A DNA stretch of 59,618 bases from RGIG4608 sp051867875 (GCA_051867875.1 JBJDZG010000016.1:1-59618), one strand, 5' to 3'. Positions 25,003 through 34,251 are shown, counted from the first letter of the stretch. Numbers and translations: made by a program. Notes: generated by a model from the letters alone, not told the origin.

Positions 25003-26369
25003 AACGTTACACCGTCCTTAAATATTGAAATTTCGCGGTAGGAATTAAGCTCGTTCTTAGTCTGCTCTCCTTCTGCGACCTTAATTATAAATTCAAACAA
25101 TTCATTTGTCAGGGGTTTGCCCTCAAGTGTGGGGGATGCGTCAAAGTCTATCCAAGACGACTTGCGGATAGCGAGAGAGTGATTCGTCGCTATCTTCACC
25201 GTGGGAACGGGACCGCCGACGGGAGTTCCGCGTCCTGTCGTAAAGAGTATCATATGAACGCCGGCGGCGGTAAGGTTGGTTATTGCAACGATGTCGTTTC
25301 CGGGTCCGTTGAGAAGCGAAAGACCGTTCTTCTCTATTCTGTCGCCGTAATCAAGCACGTCAACTACTTTCGACAGACCGCCCTTCTGAATGCAACCGAG
25401 GCTCTTTTCTTCAAGCGTGCTGATTCCGCCCTTCTTATTTCCGGGCGAGGGGTTTTCATAGATAACCTGATTATGTCTTGTATAGTAATCCTTAAAATCG
25501 TTGATGAGTTTAACGGATTTATTGAATATTTCCTCGTTTTCGGCTCTTGCCATCAAAAGATGCTCTGCACCGAACATTTCGGGAACTTCGGTAAGCACGC
25601 AGCTTCCTCCCATCGCAATTACCTTATCGGAAAGTCTGCCGACGAGGGGATTTGCGGTAATTCCGCTGTATCCGTCGGAGCCGCCGCATTTAAGACCGAT
25701 TTTCAGTTTAGACACGGGCACGGGCTCTCTCTTAAATGTATCGGCATAAGCCTGAAGCTCTCTTACGAGTTTAACACCCTGTGCAACGTCGTCGTCAAAA
25801 TCCTGCGCGTTGAGGAATTTAACCCTCTTTTCGTTAACCTCACCAATCACCTTCTTAAAGACGTCGATGTTGTTGTTCTCGCAACCGAGGCCGAGCACCA
25901 GAACACCGCCTGCGTTGGGGTGATTTACAAGTCCGCGAAGGACGAGCTGTGTGGTAGTCTGGTCATCGCCGAGCTGTGAACAGCCGAAGGGGTGGGGGAA
26001 ATGCAAAGCTCCCGTTTCCTTGGCAATTCTCTCTGCTACCTTGTTTACGCAACCGACTGTAACTACAATCCATACGTCGTTTCTGATACCTACGTCGCCG
26101 TTTTCTCTGACGTAGCCCATAAACGTACGGCTCTTATCCTCTGCTTCGATATCGTAAAAATGGGGCTCGTACTTGTATTCAAGATTTCCCGAAAGGTTGG
26201 TCTTGATATTATGGTTATGAACGTGCTCGCCCTTTTTGATGTCCACGATGGCATGACCTATGGGGTTGCCGTATTTTATAATGTTCTCACCCGCCTTGAT
26301 ATCGCGGAGCGCGTATTTGTGTCCGTCCTCAAGGTTGATATCAACATTGTCAAGCTTATTAATTAACAT
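24999..26369 (-). CDS. uxaA: Altronate dehydratase
   Basis: Dehydrates D-altronate to 2-keto-3-deoxygluconate, with iron or manganese. The N-terminal SAF domain (about 1-75) is recognisable by KYGNPIGHAIVDIKKGEHVH. The UxaA catalytic part shows TVGCVNKVAERIA, HPFGCSQLGDD and LKCGGSDGYSGITANPLVG, with conserved cysteines likely to bind the metal. Length 456 is slightly shorter than the Escherichia enzyme (495). It overlaps uxaB by seven bases and uxaC by four. Confidence 0.95.
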   Translation of the reverse strand: MLINKLDNVDINLEDGHKYALRDIKAGENIIKYGNPIGHAIVDIKKGEHVHNHNIKTNLSGNLEYKYEPHFYDIEAEDKSRTFMGYVRENGDVGIRNDVWIVVTVGCVNKVAERIAKETGALHFPHPFGCSQLGDDQTTTQLVLRGLVNHPNAGGVLVLGLGCENNNIDVFKKVIGEVNEKRVKFLNAQDFDDDVAQGVKLVRELQAYADTFKREPVPVSKLKIGLKCGGSDGYSGITANPLVGRLSDKVIAMGGSCVLTEVPEMFGAEHLLMARAENEEIFNKSVKLINDFKDYYTRHNQVIYENPSPGNKKGGISTLEEKSLGCIQKGGLSKVVDVLDYGDRIEKNGLSLLNGPGNDIVAITNLTAAGVHMILFTTGRGTPVGGPVPTVKIATNHSLAIRKSSWIDFDASPTLEGKPLTNELFEFIIKVAEGEQTKNELNSYREISIFKDGVTL

Positions 26370-27643
26370 TTTTCAATCTCCTCTGCAAGGAAGGAAATAT
26401 CCTGTCCCCAAAGCGTTTCATTTGCAAGAATTTCGCGTGTATTGTGAGTTTTCATAAACTCGCAAACCTCGGGAGCGTCATTGGGCATATCCGTCTTATA
26501 GAATTCAAGAAGCTTTGCGAAAGCAAAGAGGAGAGTTTTCGGCATCTCGTTATATCTCTTTATATATTCAAGAATCGAGGGAAGAACTCTTACCTTGAAC
26601 TTGCTTACGGAGTTGAGCGAGATAGCGGAAAGATAGTGCTTGATATAGGGATTTGCAAATCTTTCAAGCACGCTCTTTGCGTACGCGTCAAGCTCGTCTT
26701 TGGGAAGGTCGAGCGTGGGGATTATCTCCTCAAAGATACACTTGCGGAGATGCTCGTGCATTCTCTCGTCGTCCATACAGCTCTTAACCGTGTCAAAGCC
26801 CTCAAGCATAGCATAGGGTACGAGCGAGGTATGTGCGCCGTTAAGTATTCTTACCTTTCTCGTGCGGTACATTTCAAGCTTATCCTTCGTTACGATAACG
26901 TTGAGTCCTGCGCTTGCAAAAGGAAGCTCTGCTTCAAGGTCGTGCTCGGTTTCGATTACCCAAAGGTGGAAAAATTCGCTTGTGTTGAGCATATTGTCCT
27001 CATAGCCGAGTCCCAAGTCCTCACCTCTGGGGAAGCCTGTGTTAATTCTGTCAACGAGTGTATTGGTAAATACGTTCTCTTCTTCTACCCAACGGCAGAA
27101 GTCCTCGCCAAGTCCCCAAAGCTCTGCATATTTAAGGATGCAACGCTTCAAGTTATCACCGTTTCTGTCGATAAGCTCGCAAGGAAGGAAGATAAAACCG
27201 CGAAGTCCCAAATCAAATCTTCTCTTGAGAAGAAGAGTTACTTTTGCGGGGAAGGTCTTGGGCGGTGCATCGGTTACCTTGTCCTCATCAGAGAAAACGA
27301 TGCCGGACTCTGTCGTATTGGATACAACGAAGCGGAAATCGGGATTCTCTGCAAGCGCGAGATAGCCTGCAAAATCCTCGTAGGGCTTTACACAGCGCGA
27401 GATACAGTCAACTACGGTCGTGTCAACTCCCTCTACGCCGCGGATAACGTGTGTGTAAACACAGTTCTGCGCACTGAGAAGGTCGCACATTCCATGCTCG
27501 ATGGGCTGAACGACAACTACGCTTCCGTTAAAATCGGACTTTTCGTTAACCTTCTGGAGCATCCAGTCAACAAATCCGCGAAGGAAACCGCCCTCTCCGA
27601 ACTGTATTACTCTCTCGGGTCTTACGGTCTTTTCAAAATTCAT
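26363..27643 (-). CDS. uxaB: Tagaturonate reductase (altronate oxidoreductase)
   Basis: NADH-dependent reduction of tagaturonate to altronate. Member of the long-chain mannitol dehydrogenase family: N-terminal Rossmann segment RVIQFGEGGFLRGFVDWM, the NTTESGI region and the C-terminal catalytic helix with KVRILNGAHTSLVPYA, whose lysine, asparagine and histidine match the family active site. I place the start at 27643, after TAGGAGG; a longer reading frame upstream would add a hydrophobic stretch without a ribosome site. It is the first gene of the uxaB-uxaA-uxaC operon. Confidence 0.93.
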   Translation of the reverse strand: MNFEKTVRPERVIQFGEGGFLRGFVDWMLQKVNEKSDFNGSVVVVQPIEHGMCDLLSAQNCVYTHVIRGVEGVDTTVVDCISRCVKPYEDFAGYLALAENPDFRFVVSNTTESGIVFSDEDKVTDAPPKTFPAKVTLLLKRRFDLGLRGFIFLPCELIDRNGDNLKRCILKYAELWGLGEDFCRWVEEENVFTNTLVDRINTGFPRGEDLGLGYEDNMLNTSEFFHLWVIETEHDLEAELPFASAGLNVIVTKDKLEMYRTRKVRILNGAHTSLVPYAMLEGFDTVKSCMDDERMHEHLRKCIFEEIIPTLDLPKDELDAYAKSVLERFANPYIKHYLSAISLNSVSKFKVRVLPSILEYIKRYNEMPKTLLFAFAKLLEFYKTDMPNDAPEVCEFMKTHNTREILANETLWGQDISFLAEEIEKC

Positions 27644-27673
27644 AATAATTCCTCCTAAAAGAATCAAAAAATA

Positions 27674-27686
27674 TATCAAAAAAATC
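27674..27686 (+). promoter_or_regulatory. TATCAAAAAAATC box in the uxaB leader
   Basis: One of the shared AT-rich boxes of the pectin locus, about 31 bases upstream of the uxaB start. A weak TATAAA-type -10 for uxaB lies further upstream (27725-27730), so this box may fall within the leader. Confidence 0.45.
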
Positions 27687-27782
27687 TTACTTACGGCTAC
27701 GGTTACATACATAGCCATCATTATTTTATACTTATATATTAAGAATTACCTTAAAAAAATTGCGAAATTTTCTAAACTATCT

Positions 27783-27810
27783 TGATTTTTTTGATATTAT
27801 GTGATAGAAT
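27783..27810 (+). promoter_or_regulatory. Promoter of the AraC regulator with an overlapping box
   Basis: TTGATT (27783-27788), 16 bases, TAGAAT (27805-27810). The reverse-oriented box GATTTTTTTGATAT (27784-27797) covers the -35, suggesting autoregulation. Confidence 0.5.
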
Positions 27811-27840
27811 ACATTCCGAAGGCAAATCGGAGGTTTTTTT

Positions 27841-28671
27841 ATGAGCTCTAATATATTAAATAACATCGAAAATTTCTACTTTCACCGCACCGACAACCGA
27901 ATATGTTCCAACTCCACGCAACACTATCATTCGGGCGTTGAAATATATTATATGAAAGAGGGCAAGTGCCACTATTTCATCAACGATACCTCTTACGACA
28001 TAGTTTCGGGCGATATAATCATCATTCCCGAGGGAATGCTCCACGGAACGACGTACGGTGCAAAGCCCTGCACGAGATTGCTCATCAATATAAGCCGCAA
28101 TTTCATTGACCGTGAAATTTTTAATGCGGCGCTTTCTCTCGGTCATCTTTACAGAAATCCCGCCACGCTCGCTCAGATAAACGATATCTTCTCGCGCATA
28201 GAAGCCGAATATCTGCGTGCAGACGACCTATCTGCCAGCGGACTTAAATGCTATATTGAAACGCTGTTCATGACGATGATAAGGAATCAGGGTGAAAAGA
28301 TAAAGCACGAGGGCAACACGATAGTTGAAGCGGCTATACAGTACATACAGAACAATTATATGACGACGATAAGGCTTGCCGACGTTGCAAAAATGCTCTC
28401 CGTCAGCGAAGAGCATCTTTCAAGACTCTTCAAAAAGGAAGTCGCCTTCGGATTCAACGAGTACATTACCCTCAAAAGGCTCCAAAAAGCCGAGCACATG
28501 CTCAAAAATGAGCCGAGCCGTGCCATAACCGAGGTGGCGTACGCCTGCGGATTTAATGACAGCAACTATTTTTCATACAAATTCAAAAAGGCTTACGGCA
28601 AAACGCCCTCTGAGGTGAGGGACGCACATCTCGTGTCCGATGCGCCCGACAGCCCAAACCACATTGGCTAA
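27841..28671 (+). CDS. AraC-family transcriptional regulator of the pectin locus
   Basis: A 276-residue regulator with an N-terminal cupin sensor (about 15-130; HYHSGVEIYYMKEGKCHYFIN and DIIIIPEGMLHGT are typical sugar-binding cupin strands) and a C-terminal double helix-turn-helix (about 170-268; LADVAKMLSVSEEHLSRLFKKE then ITEVAYACGFNDSNYFSYKFKKAYGKTPSEVR). Divergently placed from uxaB and upstream of the AEC transporter and PL9 genes. It is the natural candidate to bind the TATCAAAAAAAT boxes; inducer is probably a uronate or an oligogalacturonide (inference). Ribosome site CGGAGG precedes the ATG. Confidence 0.9.
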   Translation: MSSNILNNIENFYFHRTDNRICSNSTQHYHSGVEIYYMKEGKCHYFINDTSYDIVSGDIIIIPEGMLHGTTYGAKPCTRLLINISRNFIDREIFNAALSLGHLYRNPATLAQINDIFSRIEAEYLRADDLSASGLKCYIETLFMTMIRNQGEKIKHEGNTIVEAAIQYIQNNYMTTIRLADVAKMLSVSEEHLSRLFKKEVAFGFNEYITLKRLQKAEHMLKNEPSRAITEVAYACGFNDSNYFSYKFKKAYGKTPSEVRDAHLVSDAPDSPNHIG

Positions 28672-28690
28672 CGGAGATACATTATTTACT

Positions 28691-29671
28691 ATGGAAGACA
28701 TAATTTTTGCATTCAACGCCGTGCTTCCCATCATCTTGATGATAGTTATCGGCTATATTCTCAAAAAGATTAATCTGCTCGAAGACGAGATGGCGAAAAA
28801 GCTCAACACGCTCGTTTTCAAGCTCTTCTTACCCGCGATGCTCTTTCTCAACGTTTACAAGATACAGAACTTTGCGGAAATTGACTTCTCATTCGTAATC
28901 TTTGCGGTGGGAATTACCGTCGCCCTGTTTTTGGTCGGCATTCCCGTAATGCACGTTTTCTTCAAGGAAAACAGGCAAAGGAGCGTTTTGCTTCAAGGAA
29001 TTTTCAGAACGAATTACGCGCTGGTGGGCATTCCTCTCGCGGGCTCGCTCTTCGGTGAGGAGGGAGAGATAATAGCTTCCCTGCTCTCCGCTTTTGTCGT
29101 ACCGACGTTTAATATTCTGGCGGTTATTTGCCTTACCGTATACTCATCGGGCGACAAAAAGCCGAGCCTTAAAGCCGTACTTAAAGGAATTGCGAAAAAT
29201 CCCCTCATTCTGGGTATAGCGGCAGGTCTTGTAACCCTCGGCATCCGCGCGGTATTCGTAAAATACGGGATTGAATTCAGGCTATCCTCGATAACGCCCG
29301 TCTATAAAACGCTTACGTACCTTTCAAACGTCGCAACTCCTATTGCTCTTTTGGTACTCGGTGCAAGATTTGAGCTTTCGGCAGTGCCAAAACTCAAAAA
29401 GCAGATAATTTTCGGCACGGTGATGAGAGTTGCCGTCGTGCCCGTCATCGGCATTTCCTTGGCACTCGCACTCAACCGTTTCAGCGGTGCTCAGTTTGCG
29501 TGCTTCGTCTCACTCTTCTGCACTCCCATCGCGGTATCAAGCGTGCCCATGGCGCAGGAAATGGGTGCGGACTCCGAGCTGGCGGGTCAGCTCGTCGTTT
29601 GGAGCACCCTGTTCTCTGCATTAAGTATTTTCTTTGCTTCATATATACTCAAAGTTATCGGCATTTTTTAG
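28691..29671 (+). CDS. AEC-family (auxin efflux carrier-like) transporter
   Basis: A 326-residue secondary transporter with about ten membrane helices. Typical AEC features are the opening VLPIILMIVIGYILKKINLL, the NYALVGIPLAGSLFGEEGEI segment in the first half, and its inverted-repeat partner FCTPIAVSSVPMAQEMGADSELAGQLVVWST in the second. AEC proteins move organic acids such as malate, so an exporter or importer of a uronate-derived acid would fit. Start at 28691; an upstream ATG at 28640 lies inside the araC reading region. Confidence 0.85.
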   Translation: MEDIIFAFNAVLPIILMIVIGYILKKINLLEDEMAKKLNTLVFKLFLPAMLFLNVYKIQNFAEIDFSFVIFAVGITVALFLVGIPVMHVFFKENRQRSVLLQGIFRTNYALVGIPLAGSLFGEEGEIIASLLSAFVVPTFNILAVICLTVYSSGDKKPSLKAVLKGIAKNPLILGIAAGLVTLGIRAVFVKYGIEFRLSSITPVYKTLTYLSNVATPIALLVLGARFELSAVPKLKKQIIFGTVMRVAVVPVIGISLALALNRFSGAQFACFVSLFCTPIAVSSVPMAQEMGADSELAGQLVVWSTLFSALSIFFASYILKVIGIF

Positions 29672-29689
29672 ATAAATTAAGATAAACCG

Positions 29690-30074
29690 CCGAGAAGGGC
29701 AGTGATATTTTTCGTCCCCATTTTCTCGGTTCGTACGGCTACTCGCTGTGTTTGCACTCGCCCAATCTGCGTTTTGCCCCGCTTTTGTAAAAGCGGGCGC
29801 AGTCAAGGGCGCGTAGCCCTTGTCGCCACGCGCAAGGGGCGAAATTCTCCCACGGCATTTCTTTTTTGCCGAAGAATGTGCAAATCACCGTTTTTGCTTG
29901 CAAAACGCGGTCATAAGACCGCGCGGTGAGTTGCTTTGAGATGGGCTAATTGTCTTTATTTATTAGCTGAATTGTGTGCCCATCAATGTGCCTCTTTTGG
30001 CAAAGAAAAAAGCGGCTAAAAAGTCTTGGTATTTCACGGCGGTCTTAGACGGAGTTGCGCTCCGTCTTTTTTTT
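29690..30074 (+). ncRNA. Candidate structured non-coding RNA or multi-hairpin intergenic element
   Basis: Between the AEC stop and the PL9 promoter (29672-30255) there is no supported gene but dense secondary structure. Stems include CCGAGAA/TTCTCGG (29690-29729), TCGCCC/GGGCGA closing a branched loop (29758-29842) that holds CTGCG/CGCAG plus CCCGCTTTT/AAAAGCGGG (29767-29802) and CAAGGGC/GCCCTTG (29804-29822), a three-way junction closed by CACCG/CGGTG (29880-29934) with TTTTGC/GCAAAA and CGCGGTC/GACCGCG arms, and GATGGGC/GCCCATC (29940-29984). It ends in a strong terminator. I cannot assign it to a known RNA class; it could also be a long unspliced leader or a repeat element. Confidence 0.4.
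30047..30074 (+). terminator. Terminator closing the structured intergenic region
   Basis: AGACGGAG-TTGCG-CTCCGTCT followed by a run of eight T residues. Confidence 0.85.
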
Positions 30075-30081
30075 GTGCATA

Positions 30082-30095
30082 ATATCAAAAAAATT
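30082..30095 (+). promoter_or_regulatory. ATATCAAAAAAATT box upstream of the PL9 gene
   Basis: Shared pectin-locus box about 75 bases upstream of the PL9 -35. It is preceded by TTTTTTGTGCATAATA (30069-30084), also found upstream of kduI. Confidence 0.45.
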
Positions 30096-30168
30096 CACTT
30101 CCATTTTGTTTAATAGATAGAATTTTCCTTTTTTGGGGCAATTTTCACAAATTAATCCCCAATTTCAT

Positions 30169-30197
30169 TGATTTTTTGATATTTTTATGTTATAATT
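30169..30197 (+). promoter_or_regulatory. Promoter of the PL9 pectate lyase gene with an overlapping box
   Basis: TTGATT (30169-30174), 17 bases, TATAAT (30192-30197) with an upstream TG (extended -10). GATTTTTTGATAT (30171-30183), an inverted and one-base-shorter copy of the locus box, overlaps the -35. Confidence 0.65.
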
Positions 30198-30255
30198 CAG
30201 ATAATGGCATAATGTTATCATTATAACATACAATGTACTTCAATTGGAGGATTCT

Positions 30256-33200
30256 ATGAAAACAAACTCTAAAACAAAACTGATGTCTTTGCTGCTTGCA
30301 ACCCTTATGATGCTCGCTACAATGACACCCATTATGACAGTTTTCGCTGAGGATCAGACCACCTACGTTCTCGATATCGGCTCTCTTGCAGACGTAGCCG
30401 CAGGAACGAAGGCTGACGGCGACACCGACACGGGCGGAACTGACAACTTCTTTACAGTTCACTACAAATCCACATCTAGAATTGAAAGCAATGCAAAAAC
30501 ATTCTCCGACGGATATTCTTCCACAAAGCGTTTTAACCCGCAGGCTGCTCTCACAGTCGGCGACAAGCCCATGGCAGGCATCTCCTTCACTACCGAAGCA
30601 TCTGCTGAGGTAAAAATTTGGTGGGTATGCGGCGACGTAGGACGTCAGATGACTATTCTCGACTCCACGGGCGCTGAGGTTGACACAACCACTGATGTCC
30701 TCGCTAAAAACGACCTCTGTGTTTCCACGCTTACCATTGACAAAGCAGGCAAATACTACCTTGGCGGCAGCGGCGGAAACAACTATATCTACAAAGTTAC
30801 TGTTACGACGAAGGCTCTTGACAAGGGACCCCGTGCTGACTGGTCAACGGTTGCAGACCCGACTTTCGCAACGGTTGAAAAGAACGAAGCAGGACAGCTC
30901 TCCGTAACAGTTAACGGTTTCGTTGACCACAACGGTGCTGACTATCTTACGGTTAACCTCCTTCAGGACGGAAAGGTAATTTCCTCTGCGAAATCCACTT
31001 CCGTAAAGAGTGAGCACACGTTCCTCTTCTCTCCCATAGTATCGGGAGATTACACGCTTGAAGCGTACCTTACCCGTGAGGGCGAGGAAGACAAAAAGGC
31101 TACTCCTTACGATACGCATTACGTTCTTCCCCTTGACACTCCCTACGTAACCAACTGCTCAAATCTCGGCGGCGGCTCTGTTACTGTTATCTGGAATCCC
31201 GTTAAAGAAGCAGAAAGCTACAACGTTTACGTTGACGGCACACTCCTCAAAAATATTTCTGACCGCTCCGTAACGGTTGACGGTCTTTCAATAGGCTCCG
31301 AGGTTACGGTTTCCGTTGAGGCTGTACGCGGTGAGGAAATTTCTCCTAAGGGCTCCGTTTCCTTTAAAGCAGAGGCTGATAAAAATATCGGTTGGAATTA
31401 CGTTATCTACGGTCCTTCCGCTAAAGAGGACAACAACTCCATAACAGACAACGGCGACGGCACCTTTACAATCGCATCAAAGAACAATGGCGGTAAGCTT
31501 CAGCCCACAGGTGCTGACGGCCTCGGATTCTACTACACCGCAGTTCCCGCGGACAAAAACTTTACCTTCCGCGCTACGATGGTAGTCAACAGATGGACTT
31601 TCACAAACGGTCAGGAAGGCTTCGGTCTTATGGTTACCGACCACGTTCCCTCTATGGACTATCACGCAACCGACTTCTGGACAAATCAGTACATGGCTGT
31701 TTCCACGAAGATAGAATACCGTTACGAAGATAACGACGACGGCTCTTACAACCTCAACACAAACGAGTCGGGCGTAGGATATAAATATTCTATGAAGCTC
31801 GGTCTCGGCTCTATCTCCAAGACAGGTATCAACCAGACCATTATCGACAGAACGGCTCTCGGTGAAACGGGACTTATCGTAGGTCAGAACGGTTATCTCA
31901 AGACGGTTATGCAGTCCCTTGAAGGCAGAGCAGGCTTGCTCGGTAAGCCCGAGGGCACATACAACATTATCGGCAACTGCACGAACGCGGCTGAAGGCAC
32001 TCTTGACGAATACCTTCTCACAGAAATCACCGTTGAAATTCAGAAGAACAACACGGGTTATTTCATCAACTACTACGACAATGACGGAAATCTTCTCAGA
32101 ACTATCAAGGATTACGACCCCACCGCTCTCGAGCAGTTTGACGAGGATTTCGTATACGTCGGTATGTTCACAGCACGTAATGCGAATATTACGTTCAAGG
32201 ATATTTCCCTTACAACGATCGACCCTGCGGACGACCTTCCCGCAGAAGAACGCCCCATTGAATATATCACTCCCACAGTTACGGTAACGTCTTCTACAAC
32301 TACTTCCTCTACTGATTACGAGCTCGTTGCAGACACAAACCTTGACGGTACTCTTGAAGTACTTCTTAACAACGTAACATTGCTTAAAGATATCCCCGTT
32401 AAGAAATACGAGCGTTTCTCTCAAATCATCGACATAAGCGGCGTTGCACAGTACGGTGAGAACTATCTAGTTGTAAGATTTACTCCCGATCCCGACCAGG
32501 AGCTTCCCCCTTACACCGAGCTTGTAAGCACCAATTCCGTAATCTTCTCAACTGACCTTACTCTCTTCAAGGGTAATTACCACAGAAAAACAATCTACGT
32601 TTCTCCCACGGGCGACTACACGGGTACCGGCTCTAAGGAATACCCCTACGACATTTACACAGCTGTCAACAGCGTAATTCCCGGTCAGACCATCGTTCTT
32701 ATGGAAGGTACTTACGATATGGAATACACTCTCAAAATTCAGAGAGGTATGAACGGTACCGAAGAAAACCCCATCAGAATGATTGCAGACCCCGAGGCAA
32801 CGACAAGACCCGTTCTTGACTTCGGCGGAAGATGCGCAGGTATTCTTCACGGCGGTAACTACTGGTACTTCTACGGCTTCGACGTAACGAACTCTCAGGA
32901 CGGACAGAAGGGCTTCCAGGTTTCCGGTAACAACAACACACTTGACCAGATCAACACTTACCACAACGGTAACACGGGTATCCAGATAAGCCGTTACAGC
33001 GGCGTTGACCTCTATATTGATCAGTGGCCCGCTAACAACCTCATTCTTAACTGCACGTCCTACGGCAACGCAGACTCTGGTTATGAGGACGCTGACGGCT
33101 TCGCCGCTAAACTCACCATCGGTGAGGGCAACGTGTTCGACGGCTGCGTAGCATACAATAACGCCGACGACGGTTGGGACCTCTTCGCTAAAGTAGCAAC

Positions 33201-34131
33201 GGGTTCAATCGGTGCGGTAGTCATCAGAAACTGTGTTGCTTACGGCAACGGTTATCTTGAGGACGGCACAAATGCAGGTAACGGTAACGGATTTAAGATG
33301 GGTGGCGACTCCCTTTCCGGCAAGCATCAGCTCATCAACTGTATCGCCTTCAACAACAAAGCAAAAGGTATAGACTCCAACAGCTGTCCCGATATCATCG
33401 TTAAGAACTGCATAAGCTACAACAACGAATCCTACAACGTAGCGTTCTACACAAACAGCGCTACAAATACCGACTTCTCCGCTACGGGCATTATCTCCTT
33501 CAAGGACGACAAGCTCTCCGGCGACAAGCTCGTTAAGGATAACCTTAAACCCAAGGGAAATCAGGATGTAAGTAAGTATCAGGGCTCCACAAACTTCTAC
33601 TGGACGGGCGAAACATCCGTAAACGACGCAGGCAAGAAGATTCAGTCCTATATGTTCGTAAGCCTTGATTTCAAGGGTATTACGAGAAATGCTGACGGCT
33701 CAATCAATATGAACGGCTTCCTTGAACTCAAAGCAAGCGCTCCCGCAGGCTCGGGAACAACAGGTGATTTCACCTCTTCTCCCGAAATTACGCTCGCACC
33801 CGACCTTGAACACGATTACAGCAACGAATGGGTAAATACAGACCCGCTCGTTCACTGGAACGAATGTGAGTGCGGCGACAGAGCCAATATCGGTTCTCAT
33901 ACGTTTGAGTACGTTATCGACAAAGAACCCACTGCGACAGAGTCCGGTCTTAAACACAACGAGTGCACAGTTTGCGGTTACAAGCGTCCTCAGATTGAAA
34001 TACCTCCTCTTCAGGACAACGCCGGCGATGAACCCGATAAACCGGTTTCAACCAACATCTTTGAGATAATTGCAAACTTCTTCCGCAGTATCTTTGAAGC
34101 TATCAGCAAATTTTTTGCTAATCTCTTCTGA
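30256..34131 (+). CDS. Secreted multi-domain pectate lyase, family PL9
   Basis: A 1291-residue exported enzyme. A signal peptide ends near residue 34 (cleavage after VFA). Residues 40-190 are a carbohydrate-binding-like module, 195-370 hold two fibronectin type III-like modules, 375-660 a laminin G-like beta region, and the PL9 beta helix begins about residue 777 (TIYVSPTGDYTG, then TIVLMEGTY). The PL9 active region is clear: SGYEDADGFAAKL, with acidic calcium ligands D945 and D947 and candidate catalytic base K952, then DGCVAYNNADDGWDLFAK. The tail holds paired CxC/CxxC motifs (ECECGD, ECTVCGYKR) and an amphipathic helix at the very end. Start at 30256 has TTGGAGG upstream. It makes unsaturated oligogalacturonides outside the cell. 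Confidence 0.9.
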   Translation: MKTNSKTKLMSLLLATLMMLATMTPIMTVFAEDQTTYVLDIGSLADVAAGTKADGDTDTGGTDNFFTVHYKSTSRIESNAKTFSDGYSSTKRFNPQAALTVGDKPMAGISFTTEASAEVKIWWVCGDVGRQMTILDSTGAEVDTTTDVLAKNDLCVSTLTIDKAGKYYLGGSGGNNYIYKVTVTTKALDKGPRADWSTVADPTFATVEKNEAGQLSVTVNGFVDHNGADYLTVNLLQDGKVISSAKSTSVKSEHTFLFSPIVSGDYTLEAYLTREGEEDKKATPYDTHYVLPLDTPYVTNCSNLGGGSVTVIWNPVKEAESYNVYVDGTLLKNISDRSVTVDGLSIGSEVTVSVEAVRGEEISPKGSVSFKAEADKNIGWNYVIYGPSAKEDNNSITDNGDGTFTIASKNNGGKLQPTGADGLGFYYTAVPADKNFTFRATMVVNRWTFTNGQEGFGLMVTDHVPSMDYHATDFWTNQYMAVSTKIEYRYEDNDDGSYNLNTNESGVGYKYSMKLGLGSISKTGINQTIIDRTALGETGLIVGQNGYLKTVMQSLEGRAGLLGKPEGTYNIIGNCTNAAEGTLDEYLLTEITVEIQKNNTGYFINYYDNDGNLLRTIKDYDPTALEQFDEDFVYVGMFTARNANITFKDISLTTIDPADDLPAEERPIEYITPTVTVTSSTTTSSTDYELVADTNLDGTLEVLLNNVTLLKDIPVKKYERFSQIIDISGVAQYGENYLVVRFTPDPDQELPPYTELVSTNSVIFSTDLTLFKGNYHRKTIYVSPTGDYTGTGSKEYPYDIYTAVNSVIPGQTIVLMEGTYDMEYTLKIQRGMNGTEENPIRMIADPEATTRPVLDFGGRCAGILHGGNYWYFYGFDVTNSQDGQKGFQVSGNNNTLDQINTYHNGNTGIQISRYSGVDLYIDQWPANNLILNCTSYGNADSGYEDADGFAAKLTIGEGNVFDGCVAYNNADDGWDLFAKVATGSIGAVVIRNCVAYGNGYLEDGTNAGNGNGFKMGGDSLSGKHQLINCIAFNNKAKGIDSNSCPDIIVKNCISYNNESYNVAFYTNSATNTDFSATGIISFKDDKLSGDKLVKDNLKPKGNQDVSKYQGSTNFYWTGETSVNDAGKKIQSYMFVSLDFKGITRNADGSINMNGFLELKASAPAGSGTTGDFTSSPEITLAPDLEHDYSNEWVNTDPLVHWNECECGDRANIGSHTFEYVIDKEPTATESGLKHNECTVCGYKRPQIEIPPLQDNAGDEPDKPVSTNIFEIIANFFRSIFEAISKFFANLF

Positions 34132-34150
34132 TAAGCAATATTAAAACGTA

Positions 34151-34179
34151 AATCCCCTCGGCGTTGCCGAGGGGATTTT
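34151..34179 (+). terminator. Terminator of the PL9 gene
   Basis: AATCCCCTCGG-CGTTG-CCGAGGGGATT followed by TTA-rich sequence, 20 bases after the stop. Confidence 0.85.
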
Positions 34180-34208
34180 AATGTCAAAACGGTGATATCA
34201 AGGCAAAG

Positions 34209-34235
34209 AAAAACGGCATCTTGCGATGCCGTTTT
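34209..34235 (-). terminator. Terminator of the kduI-kduD operon
   Basis: AAACGGCAT with ATGCCGTTT; on the minus strand the stem is followed by TTTCTTT. It lies about 17 bases past the kduD stop. Confidence 0.8.
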
Positions 34236-34251
34236 GTAATTATTCAAATTA

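Noticed and set aside
26444..27658. 404-residue frame antisense to uxaB
   Set aside because: Shadow of a confidently identified gene; no recognisable domain.
29702..29929. 75-residue frame across the structured gap
   Set aside because: It runs through perfect hairpins, lacks a ribosome site and resembles no protein.
31477..32424. 315-residue frame antisense to the PL9 gene
   Set aside because: Shadow of the sense protein with unnatural composition.
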